Part shown: positions 1 through 6,992 of the stretch, in pieces | Position numbering within the stretch: position 1 is the first letter of the stretch | How the letters are laid out: every line of letters begins with the position of its first letter | Origin: Nereida sp965655635 | GTDB taxonomy: Bacteria; Pseudomonadota; Alphaproteobacteria; Rhodobacterales; Rhodobacteraceae | Direction of reading: 5' to 3' | Assembly: GCF_965655635.1 (NCBI RefSeq) | Contig: NZ_CBFHHE010000024.1 | Span: 1 to 29,253 of the forward strand | DNA: 29,253 nucleotides | The notes under the pieces: generated by a model | The model's database searches: none | Told to the model about the DNA's origin: nothing | Seen by the model: only the letters and a program-made list of their open reading frames with translations | Made by a program: the position numbers and the translations under genes

Positions 1-19
1 CAAGTATGTGTGATGATGT

Positions 20-892
20 CTAGAGGGGCTCTTGGTTTACGCGCTTTGAACGGAAGATTGTGAACAGCCCTGCGCCCACAATAATGATGCTACCGATCAC
101 AACATTCGTCTCAAGGACCTCGCCGAAAATAGTGATACCGATGCCCGTGACGAAAACCATGTGCAGAAAGTTAAACGGGGCCAACGCGCTGGCCTCGGCC
201 AAGGTGTAGGCCTTGATCAAGAGTGCATGCCCAACAAGGCTGGTCAGGCTTAGTGTGCCCATCCAAAGCATGTCGCTTGGGGACATTGGTTCAATGAACC
301 AGATGCCAATCGCTGTGGTGATCAATGCCCCAAAAACACCTGTGTAAAATATACTGGTCTCCGCGCTGTCTTGTTTGGCGACAAGGCGCGTCAGGAGGGA
401 GTAAACGGCAAACATAACGGAAGACAAAAGAGCCAGCAGCGCCGCAGGAGCAAACACACCAAAGCCCGGTTGAAGGATGACAAGAATACCAACGAAGCCG
501 ATGAAAATGGCCACCCACCTGCGCCACCCGACAGCTTCGCCAAGCATCGGCCCAGACAGGGCAGCAACGATAAGCGGGAACGCTGAAAAGATGACAATCG
601 TCTCAATTAGACCAATGAGCGTAAATGCCAAAATCCCAACGCACACCTCAAGCGCCAGCAACAGGCCACGGCTGATCTGTAACCAGCGCTGATTTGTTTG
701 CGCTGCCTTTTTGATCCCGCCGCGGCGCAGGGCCAACATCAAAACAAACGCCGCAAAGACCCAGTAGCGGATCATTACCACCATCCACACGTTATATGTG
801 CCTGCCAGGTGCCGTGAGATGCCGTCTTGGATCGCAAAAATTGCGAGTGCCAGCACCATAATGGCGATGCCTGTGCGGGTGGTATCGATCAT
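20..892 (-). CDS. DMT-superfamily transporter with two EamA repeats
   Basis: The 290-residue product is almost entirely hydrophobic, with about ten predicted membrane spans arranged as two EamA-like halves (roughly residues 8-140 and 150-285). It ends in a short basic tail. This is the normal size for a drug/metabolite exporter of the inner membrane. The substrate cannot be told from sequence; many relatives export amino acids, nucleosides or other small metabolites. The ATG overlaps the stop of the upstream mnmD gene by four bases (ATGA, 889-892), so the two are probably translated from one message. I see no evidence that the transporter is functionally tied to tRNA modification. Confidence 0.88.
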   Translation of the reverse strand: MIDTTRTGIAIMVLALAIFAIQDGISRHLAGTYNVWMVVMIRYWVFAAFVLMLALRRGGIKKAAQTNQRWLQISRGLLLALEVCVGILAFTLIGLIETIVIFSAFPLIVAALSGPMLGEAVGWRRWVAIFIGFVGILVILQPGFGVFAPAALLALLSSVMFAVYSLLTRLVAKQDSAETSIFYTGVFGALITTAIGIWFIEPMSPSDMLWMGTLSLTSLVGHALLIKAYTLAEASALAPFNFLHMVFVTGIGITIFGEVLETNVVIGSIIIVGAGLFTIFRSKRVNQEPL

Positions 893-1545
893 CGTTTCCC
901 CACGCTCATGTGACGTTTTCGGCCAAAGCCGCTTATGCGCTCAACAGTGAAGCCAGCGTCTGACAGCTTTTGGCGCACATGACCTGCGGCGGTGTATGTG
1001 GCGAATGTACCGCCGTGCTTTGTGTGATTGCCGACCGCGGTCATTAGATCAGCGCTCCAAAGCTCAGGGTTTTTGGCGGGGGAAAAACCGTCCAGAAACC
1101 ACGCATCCGCTTGTCCTTGCCAGTTGGGAACTGTTTCACGGGCGTCGCCTTCAACGATGGTTAACTGAATGTCAGAAGGAAGCGCTTTGCCAGCCAAAAA
1201 CTCCAGCAGATTTTCTGTAAGTGGGGCAAGCTCTGTAAATGGTGCAAGTGCTGCGCGGGTATCTTCGATTGATAAAGGGAACGCCTCAAAGGAAGTGAAA
1301 TGCAGCGTGCCCTTGCGCGCTGATTTGCGCCATGCGTCCCATGTCGCTAGAAACGACAGACCGGTGCCAAAACCAAGTTCGGCAATGTGGAAACCGTCAG
1401 CGAAGCGTTCTGTAAGTTGATTGCCGTCGTGAAAAACAAAGCGGGTTTCTGCAAGCCCATCTTGCAGCGAATAATACGGATCATCAAAGCGGCGCGCTAT
1501 TGGCGTGCCGTCTTGCCATTCAAGATCGCCGTGCGACTGGTCCAT
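889..1545 (-). CDS. mnmD: tRNA 5-methylaminomethyl-2-thiouridine methyltransferase (MnmD)
   Basis: The 218-residue protein matches the MnmD (MnmC2) methyltransferase domain. That enzyme uses SAM to convert nm5(s2)U to mnm5(s2)U at the wobble position of certain tRNAs. Visible signatures are the SAM-binding loop ELGFGTGLSF near residue 57 and the family motif FLDGFSPAKNPELW near residue 150. In gammaproteobacteria this domain is fused to an FAD oxidoreductase in MnmC. Here it is a separate gene, and an FAD oxidoreductase of the matching type starts 48 bp away on the opposite strand. The ATG at 1545 has an AAGG about eight bases upstream. Confidence 0.86.
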   Translation of the reverse strand: MDQSHGDLEWQDGTPIARRFDDPYYSLQDGLAETRFVFHDGNQLTERFADGFHIAELGFGTGLSFLATWDAWRKSARKGTLHFTSFEAFPLSIEDTRAALAPFTELAPLTENLLEFLAGKALPSDIQLTIVEGDARETVPNWQGQADAWFLDGFSPAKNPELWSADLMTAVGNHTKHGGTFATYTAAGHVRQKLSDAGFTVERISGFGRKRHMSVGKR

Positions 1546-1581
1546 GGGGTTACCTTAAGCTAGATGTGATAGAAGTGGCGC

Positions 1582-1596
1582 AGGAGCAAAGATTTG
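1582..1596 (+). promoter_or_regulatory. RBS that decides a TTG start (FAD oxidoreductase)
   Basis: AGGAG at 1582-1586 lies seven bases before the TTG at 1594. The next in-frame codons encode ATFDVTVRGAGVFG, which places the GxGxxG dinucleotide fold close to the N-terminus as expected. No ATG fits as well. Confidence 0.7.
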
Positions 1597-2616
1597 GCAA
1601 CGTTTGATGTAACAGTTCGGGGCGCGGGTGTGTTCGGGCTTAGTGTGGCGTTTTGTTGTGCCAAGCGCGGCGCGAAGGTACGTGTAATTGACCCTAACGG
1701 CGTCGCGGCGGGTGCAAGTGGCGGTGTTGTTGGTGCACTTGCGCCCCATGCGCCGGACAAATGGAACTCCAAAAAACAGTTTCAGTTTGACAGCCTGCAT
1801 GAGGCGGAAAGTTTTTGGCAGCTTGTTCAGAAAACGGCTGATGCGGAAACCGGCTACGCCCGCACAGGCCGCTTGCAACCCCTTTTGGATGAGCGCGCAG
1901 TGCATTTGGCTCACGACAGAGCTGCTTCAGCGCAAGACCTTTGGGGCGATGGATATACATGGAAAGTGATCGAAGCGGCGGGTGATTGGGTGCCACAATC
2001 GCCTACTGGGCTGCTGATCCAAGATACTCTGACGGCACGCATCCATCCGCGTGCGGCGACCCAAGCATTGGCCAAAGCGGTTGTCGCCTTAGGTGGGCAG
2101 ATTGCCTCCGAAGGCCCGGATGAAGGTAAAGTTGTGTTGGCAACAGGGGTTAGTGGTCTGCAGCAAATGTCCGAGCAATTGGCCAAGCCTGTGGGTAATG
2201 GCGTGAAAGGGCAGGCCGCGGTGCTTGATTTTGATGCCTGTGATCGGCCCCAACTTTTTGCAGATGGGCTTCATATCGTGCCCCATTGGAACGGTACCGT
2301 GGCGATCGGGTCCACGTCCGAGCGACTTTATGAGCACACCGATGTGGATGCTCAATTGGACGATGTTATTGCGCGCGCAAAGTCTTTGTTTCCTGTCTTG
2401 GCTGACGCATCGGTGATTAAGCGCTGGGCTGGCTCGCGGCCCCGTGCCAAATCGCGCGCGCCTATGCTGGGGGCTTACGGTGATGTATATGTTGCCAACG
2501 GTGGGTTCAAAATTGGCTTTGGCATGGCGCCCCGCGTTGGTGAAGCTATGGCCGCGCTTGTTTTGGATGGTGTTGATGAAATTCCCGATGCGTTTCGGGT
2601 GGAGGCCTCATTGTAA
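1594..2616 (+). CDS. FAD-dependent oxidoreductase, MnmC(o)-like (DAO fold)
   Basis: The 340-residue protein starts with a Rossmann GxGxxG (RGAGVFGL, residues 9-16). It continues with an acidic strand end (RVIDPN), a GASGGVVGALAPH segment and a C-terminal NGGFKIGFGMAP FAD-contact region, the layout of the D-amino-acid-oxidase/glycine-oxidase fold. The ASG...G.L.P segment and GRLQPL stretch resemble the oxidase half of MnmC, which turns cmnm5(s2)U into nm5(s2)U in tRNA. Divergent pairing with mnmD 48 bp away supports that role. It could instead be a small-molecule amine oxidase, so the MnmC function is an inference. The TAA stop overlaps the ATG of the next gene (TAATG at 2614-2618). Confidence 0.72.
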   Translation: MATFDVTVRGAGVFGLSVAFCCAKRGAKVRVIDPNGVAAGASGGVVGALAPHAPDKWNSKKQFQFDSLHEAESFWQLVQKTADAETGYARTGRLQPLLDERAVHLAHDRAASAQDLWGDGYTWKVIEAAGDWVPQSPTGLLIQDTLTARIHPRAATQALAKAVVALGGQIASEGPDEGKVVLATGVSGLQQMSEQLAKPVGNGVKGQAAVLDFDACDRPQLFADGLHIVPHWNGTVAIGSTSERLYEHTDVDAQLDDVIARAKSLFPVLADASVIKRWAGSRPRAKSRAPMLGAYGDVYVANGGFKIGFGMAPRVGEAMAALVLDGVDEIPDAFRVEASL

Positions 2617-3008
2617 TGCGTGTTGAAGCACTTGATCATCTTGTTCTGACGGTTGCGGATGTTGCCGCAACTGTTCGCTTTTATGAGGACGTGTTGGGCA
2701 TGCAGCTCGTACGGTTTGACGCGGCGGATGGCACATCCCGTTGGGCGCTGATGTTTGGGGTGCAAAAGATAAATCTGCATCAAGCAGGCGCAGAGTTTGC
2801 GCCCCATGCAGACAACCCCAAGTCAGGGTCAGCCGATCTGTGTTTCTTAAGCGATCAGGCAGTGTCTACGTGGGTGAAATGGTTTGAAGAGCACCACGTC
2901 GAAGTCGTTGATGGCCCCGTTGAGCGTACAGGCGCGCAAGCCAAATTGCTATCGGTTTATGTACGCGATCCCGATGGCAATTTGATTGAGGTTTCAAACG
3001 CCATCTAG
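2616..3008 (+). CDS. VOC (glyoxalase/dioxygenase-fold) family protein
   Basis: This is a single-domain vicinal-oxygen-chelate protein of 130 residues. It opens with VEALDHLVLTVADVAATVRFYEDVLGM, where H8 is the usual first metal ligand. NLHQAG offers a second His near residue 53, and DPDGNLIEVS supplies the C-terminal Glu ligand, so a divalent metal site looks intact. Substrate is unknown; relatives include glyoxalase I-like enzymes, fosfomycin-resistance proteins and ring-cleaving dioxygenases. It is translationally coupled to the FAD oxidoreductase by a one-base TAATG overlap. Its stop overlaps by four bases with the convergent FMN reductase. Confidence 0.85.
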   Translation: MRVEALDHLVLTVADVAATVRFYEDVLGMQLVRFDAADGTSRWALMFGVQKINLHQAGAEFAPHADNPKSGSADLCFLSDQAVSTWVKWFEEHHVEVVDGPVERTGAQAKLLSVYVRDPDGNLIEVSNAI

Positions 3009-3529
3009 TTTGGGCGTAGCTTTGCCATCAACTTTTCAATACCTGCTACTGTACGCTCATTGGTTAGGCGCCCGTTTTCGTCGAACGCGTCGGAACTGTT
3101 GGCAAGCATCACTTCGGGTCCGCTGATCACGTGGGCCATGAACGGGTTCATCGCGAGGCGTAGGTTTGACTGGGCCCGCTCTCCGCCTGCGCGGCCTGCT
3201 GCTGCTGATAAAATTGCAACTGGCTTATCTTGCCATACGCTGCCCTCAGTACGGCTTACCCAGTCCAATGCGTTCTTCAAAACCCCCGAGATGCCTTTGT
3301 TATATTCAGGTGTTGAAATAACCACCGCATCCGCTGCGTTTATCTGGTCCGCGAGCGCCTGAACCGAGGCAGGAATGCCCTCAGCGGCCTCTAGATCACC
3401 ATCATAAAGTGGCAGGTTCAGATCAGCCTCGACATAGGCGCTAGCGCTGCCAATGCGTGCGGCTTCACGAATGAGTTTACGGTTGGTGGCCTCTTTACGC
3501 AGGCTTCCAGAAATGCCGAGTACATGCAT
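3005..3529 (-). CDS. NADPH-dependent FMN reductase (ChrR/SsuE-like flavodoxin fold)
   Basis: The 174-residue flavodoxin-fold protein has the FMN-phosphate loop GISGSLRKEATNRKL at residues 5-19. It also has the family signature TPEYNKGISGVLKNALDWVSR near residues 95-115, which packs against the flavin. Relatives reduce quinones, chromate or FMN with NAD(P)H in the cytoplasm. The length is normal. The ATG has AAAGGA a short distance upstream. It stands alone on the minus strand, divergent from the thiamine-diphosphate enzyme with about 60 bp between starts. Confidence 0.87.
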   Translation of the reverse strand: MHVLGISGSLRKEATNRKLIREAARIGSASAYVEADLNLPLYDGDLEAAEGIPASVQALADQINAADAVVISTPEYNKGISGVLKNALDWVSRTEGSVWQDKPVAILSAAAGRAGGERAQSNLRLAMNPFMAHVISGPEVMLANSSDAFDENGRLTNERTVAGIEKLMAKLRPN

Positions 3530-3590
3530 TGGCTTGTCCTTTTATTGATACGCGTGTCAGGTAAGGCAAATCGGTGACAGCGCAAGGGCA

Positions 3591-5240
3591 GTGATTATGC
3601 AGCATGGTGGAAAAATCTTGGCAGCGCAGCTTGCAAAGATGGGTGTTAAGCGGGTTTTCCAAGTTCCGGGCGAAAGCTTTTTGGCGGCTCTAGATGGCTT
3701 GCTTGATCACGATATTGAAGTTGTTACCTGCCGCCACGAAGGTGCTGCGGCCATGATGGCTGAGGCGCATGCAAAGCTGACGGGGCAAGTTGGGGTGTGC
3801 TTTGTGACCCGCGGCCCTGGTGCTTGTAATGCCTCTGCGGGCATTCATATCGCGCGCCAAGACAGCAGCCCCGTTGTGATGTTTGTCGGTCAAATTGCGC
3901 GGTCCGATCGTGGGCGTGAGGCGTTTCAAGAAGTCGACTACCGCCAGATGTTTGGCGATTTGGCGAAGTGGGTTGAAGAGGTCGATCAGACTGAACGGTT
4001 GCCCGAGTTTATCCAACGTGCTTTTCAAACGGCATCGTCAGGGCGGCCTGGTCCCGCTGTTTTGGCGTTGCCCGAAGATATGCTGAGCGCGGCCTGCCAT
4101 GACCTCCCCCTGCGTGAGAGTGCTGTCGTGCATCAAGCGTCTGATCTAGCAGAATCCGCGAAAACAATCATGGAGCGCACCGAACGCGCTCAGCGTCCTC
4201 TTATTGTTGTGGGTGGCCCTCATTGGTCCGCTGACGCGGCACAGAGTTTGCGTAACTTCGCCGAGGCTAACAACATTCCCGTGGCCGCGGGTTTTCGCCG
4301 GCAAGATTATATCGACAATCAAAGCTTTGCGTATGCCGGTGATTTGAACGTTGGCCTGAACCCCAAGTTGGCAGCGTGCTTAAAAAAAGCTGATTTGATC
4401 ATCGCGCTTGGTAGTCGGTTGGGCGACATCGAAACGCAGGGCTATTCCCTGATGGCAGACCAAAAAGCGTTGGTTCATATCCATGCGGGCGCTGAAGAAA
4501 TTGGCCGTGTGTGGCCGACAGAGTTTGGTGTTGTTTCCCGTGCTGATGAGATGATCGCGGCGCTGCATAAGTGCGCGCCGCTTCAGCGGCAGCCTGATTG
4601 GATGGCCGAGTGCCGTGCAGCATATGATGCATGGCTACAGCCCACAGAAAGCCCCGGAGATGCCAAGCAGGAAAACATTATCAGCTGGCTGTCGGACAAT
4701 CTGCCCAAGGACGCGATTGTCACGAACGGCGCGGGGAACTACGCCGCGTGGTTGCACCGTTATTTCAGCTACAAGAGATATGGTACGCAGCTTGCCCCAA
4801 CTAGCGGCAGCATGGGGTACGGCTTTCCTGCCGCGATCGCAGCCAAACTCGAGCACCCTTCGAAAACGGTTGTTTGCTTGGCGGGCGACGGCTGTTTTCA
4901 AATGACACTTAACGAAATGTCGACGGCGATGCAGCACGGTGCATCCGTAATCGTGATTGTTATGAATAACCGGCGCTACGGCACCATTCGGATGCACCAA
5001 GAAAAGACATATCCTGCGCGTGTTAGCGGCACTGATATGGCGACCCCTGATTTTGCTGCCCTTGCTCGCGCCTATGGGGGTCATGGCGAGACGGTGCAAA
5101 ATGATGCTCAATTCGCAAAAGCGTTCAAGCGCGCTGAAGCAAATGGCAAAGTTTCAATCATCGAAGTGCAGCTTGATGAGGATGTGCTTTCAACGGGTCA
5201 ATCGCTTAGCGCGACCCGTGCTTTAGCCTTGAAAGGGTAA
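3591..5240 (+). CDS. Thiamine-diphosphate-dependent enzyme, acetolactate-synthase-like
   Basis: The three domains of this family are present over 549 residues: an N-terminal pyrimidine-binding domain with catalytic Glu in CRHEGAAAMMAEA (E50), a central domain (about 190-330), and a C-terminal pyrophosphate-binding domain. The last carries GDG...NN (G432-D-G to the NN of IVMNNRRYG) for Mg2+/ThDP. It most resembles large-subunit acetolactate synthases, but it has no small-subunit gene beside it and could be another 2-oxoacid carboligase or decarboxylase. Start is either GTG 3591 or ATG 3597; AAGGG at about 3584 favours neither strongly. The 3' end overlaps the convergent Lin0512 gene by 18 bp. 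Confidence 0.85.
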   Translation: MIMQHGGKILAAQLAKMGVKRVFQVPGESFLAALDGLLDHDIEVVTCRHEGAAAMMAEAHAKLTGQVGVCFVTRGPGACNASAGIHIARQDSSPVVMFVGQIARSDRGREAFQEVDYRQMFGDLAKWVEEVDQTERLPEFIQRAFQTASSGRPGPAVLALPEDMLSAACHDLPLRESAVVHQASDLAESAKTIMERTERAQRPLIVVGGPHWSADAAQSLRNFAEANNIPVAAGFRRQDYIDNQSFAYAGDLNVGLNPKLAACLKKADLIIALGSRLGDIETQGYSLMADQKALVHIHAGAEEIGRVWPTEFGVVSRADEMIAALHKCAPLQRQPDWMAECRAAYDAWLQPTESPGDAKQENIISWLSDNLPKDAIVTNGAGNYAAWLHRYFSYKRYGTQLAPTSGSMGYGFPAAIAAKLEHPSKTVVCLAGDGCFQMTLNEMSTAMQHGASVIVIVMNNRRYGTIRMHQEKTYPARVSGTDMATPDFAALARAYGGHGETVQNDAQFAKAFKRAEANGKVSIIEVQLDEDVLSTGQSLSATRALALKG

Positions 5241-5570
5241 AAACGCTTCAACGGCTGCAGTGGCAATAACGATGGTTTGGCCTGTTGCGGGATTTGCGCT
5301 GTTGTGCCCGCCTTTCACGCCCTTAACCGTTGCTTTGCCGCGCGGAAGTTTCGCGGTTAGCGCGTCAAGATCAAGCTTGTCGGGCTCTGCCACACCAACG
5401 GTGACTTGCACGCGCATCATGTCGTGGGAAATACTCAGTGCCTCGAACATCGGAATAGATGAATGGCGTAGGGCATCTTCAATCGCGCGCCCTGCTGCTT
5501 TTGTGTAGTCCATCCCATAAAGGTCATTGCCCATGCCCATTTCGATGATGAAACGTTGATCAACACTCAT
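5223..5570 (-). CDS. Lin0512 family protein, second copy
   Basis: A 115-residue protein of the uncharacterised Lin0512 family. It is clearly paralogous to the gene just upstream: both share an E-x-GMG motif near residue 10, DYT-x-A, and A-x-x-DAL-x-H-x-SI. This copy differs in the C-terminal half, with KGVKGGHNSANP in place of TTHHGGLDIP. It has no signal peptide or membrane span. Its ATG overlaps the previous stop by four bases (ATGA, 5567-5570), so the two are likely made in equal amounts and may form a heteromer. It is the last gene of the cobO unit. Biochemical function is unknown; a cobalamin or tetrapyrrole role is inferred only from position. Confidence 0.82.
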   Translation of the reverse strand: MSVDQRFIIEMGMGNDLYGMDYTKAAGRAIEDALRHSSIPMFEALSISHDMMRVQVTVGVAEPDKLDLDALTAKLPRGKATVKGVKGGHNSANPATGQTIVIATAAVEAFLPFQG

Positions 5571-5920
5571 GCGGCGCGCTCCAGTTCGAGAGACACATGA
5601 ATGACCGCGTGGGCCATGATGGTGGGGTTGCCGCCTGCGGCCTCTGGGCGGGGAATATCAAGGCCGCCGTGGTGTGTCGTTATGTTGATTTGGCCGTACG
5701 GGAACACGGATTTTAGACGCTCTGTGTCCACGGCATCTGGCGCTTGGCAGGCAATCTCGACATCGATGATCATATCCTCTTTGTCTTTGCCAAAGAGCTC
5801 CGCAAGGTTGATCGAGTTGTGCCAAAGTGCGTCCTTCAGGGCCTTTTCAGACGCGGCCGTGTAATCTAGCCGGCGTAAGGAGCTGCCCATGCCAAATTCA
5901 GTCAACAAACGATGCTTCAT
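5567..5920 (-). CDS. Lin0512 family protein, first copy
   Basis: A 117-residue protein with the same framework as its downstream neighbour: TEFGMGSSL near the start, LDYTAASEKALKDALWHNSI, then a conserved C-terminal half with THHGGLDIPRPEAAGGNP. The His-Gly-Gly stretch could bind a metal or a phosphate, but that is a guess from composition. It begins 18 bp after the cobO stop on the same strand, and a purine-rich GGGGGC lies upstream of the ATG. The layout cobO - copy 1 - copy 2 implies co-expression with the corrinoid adenosyltransferase. I recognise the family but know no established activity. Confidence 0.82.
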   Translation of the reverse strand: MKHRLLTEFGMGSSLRRLDYTAASEKALKDALWHNSINLAELFGKDKEDMIIDVEIACQAPDAVDTERLKSVFPYGQINITTHHGGLDIPRPEAAGGNPTIMAHAVIHVSLELERAA

Positions 5921-5938
5921 GAGTGCCCCCAGCTTTGC

Positions 5939-6541
5939 CTAAAACTCAACGCCGATTTGCGCTTTGATACCTGAACGGAACGGATGCTTGATCAACTCCA
6001 TCTCAGTGACTAGATCAGCGTGTTCGATCAGCTCGTCTTTGGCATTGCGCCCTGTCAGAACGACGTGGGTCATATGGGGTTTGTGATCGCGCAGGAAGGC
6101 TACGACCTCGTTTACGTCAAGGTAATCATAGCGCAACGCGATGTTGATCTCGTCGAGCAGCACCATTTTGTTGGCATCATCCAAGATCAGCTCTTTTGCT
6201 TTGGCCCACGCCGCCTGCGCCATTTCTGTGTCGCGTGACCGGTCTTGGGTCTCCCAAGTGAAGCCCTCGCCCATGGTATGAAACGCGCAAGTATCAGAGA
6301 ATTTGGATAGGATCAGATCGCGCTCACCTGTGGACATGCCACCTTTAATGAACTGCACAACAGCGCACTGCATATCATGCGCGATACACCGGAAGATCAT
6401 ACCAAAGGCCGAGGAAGATTTGCCCTTACCTTTGCCAGTGTGAACAATAACGAGGCCCTTTTCATCGGTTTTAGTCGCCATGATTTTATCACGAGCAACT
6501 TTCTTTTTGGCCATTTTTATTGCGTGGCGATCATCATCCAT
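5939..6541 (-). CDS. cobO: Cob(I)yrinic acid a,c-diamide adenosyltransferase (CobO)
   Basis: The 200-residue CobO/BtuR-type enzyme transfers the adenosyl group of ATP to Co(I) corrinoids in the cytoplasm. The ATP-binding P-loop HTGKGKGKSSSAFG is at residues 34-47. The family blocks VQFIKGG, VLLDEINIALRYDYLD and VVLTGRNA follow in order. The basic N-terminal extension (MAKKKVARDKIMATKTDEKG) is usual for CobO of this group. AGGAG at 6548-6552 sits six bases before the ATG and fixes the start. This unit lies about 450 bp beyond the end of cobN, with a plus-strand lipoprotein gene between, so it probably has its own promoter in 6542-6671. No riboswitch is visible there. Confidence 0.95.
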   Translation of the reverse strand: MDDDRHAIKMAKKKVARDKIMATKTDEKGLVIVHTGKGKGKSSSAFGMIFRCIAHDMQCAVVQFIKGGMSTGERDLILSKFSDTCAFHTMGEGFTWETQDRSRDTEMAQAAWAKAKELILDDANKMVLLDEINIALRYDYLDVNEVVAFLRDHKPHMTHVVLTGRNAKDELIEHADLVTEMELIKHPFRSGIKAQIGVEF

Positions 6542-6671
6542 GTCCGGCTCCTATCCACTTGATTTGTTGTGTCGATCTAAGAGGGAAATACGCAGGAGGG
6601 CAATGGGCGTTAGGGCCTTGTTAAGGGATATTGCCGATTAGTGAAGGCGTAGCGAGTTAAGGAGATTTGCG

Positions 6672-6992
6672 ATGCGTCTGTTTTGGTGTGCCGTTTTGGT
6701 ATTGGCGGGATGTGACATGGGCGGGCCTGCGTTCATCGGACTGGAGCCAATGCGCATTTCTGTTGGCGGAAGCGATTTTACGGTTCGTCAGAGAAACGAC
6801 CGCGCCGAGGTCATTCGCACCAATATGGAGTGGGCACCGGATGCGGGTACGGTTGCTGACAAAATGCTGATCGCTATCCAGCAAACTACTGGATGCACTG
6901 TTCGCAAGGGCACACTTAGCGGCGATCAGGCAAAGGCTGTTGCGGGCCTAGAATGCGTGGATGACGGAACCTATGCGATCAAGCGGCACTAG
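6672..6992 (+). CDS. Small predicted lipoprotein, function unknown
   Basis: The 106-residue product starts with a short hydrophobic signal and a good lipobox (LVLAGC, Cys14), so it should be lipid-anchored after signal peptidase II cleavage. The mature part is small and mixed, with two more cysteines (in TTGCTV and LECVDD) that could form a disulfide. I do not recognise the family. GGAG at 6661-6664 is eight bases ahead of the ATG. It is divergent from cobO and its last four bases overlap the end of cobN on the other strand, so the cobN and lipoprotein 3' ends must read into each other. Confidence 0.72.
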   Translation: MRLFWCAVLVLAGCDMGGPAFIGLEPMRISVGGSDFTVRQRNDRAEVIRTNMEWAPDAGTVADKMLIAIQQTTGCTVRKGTLSGDQAKAVAGLECVDDGTYAIKRH

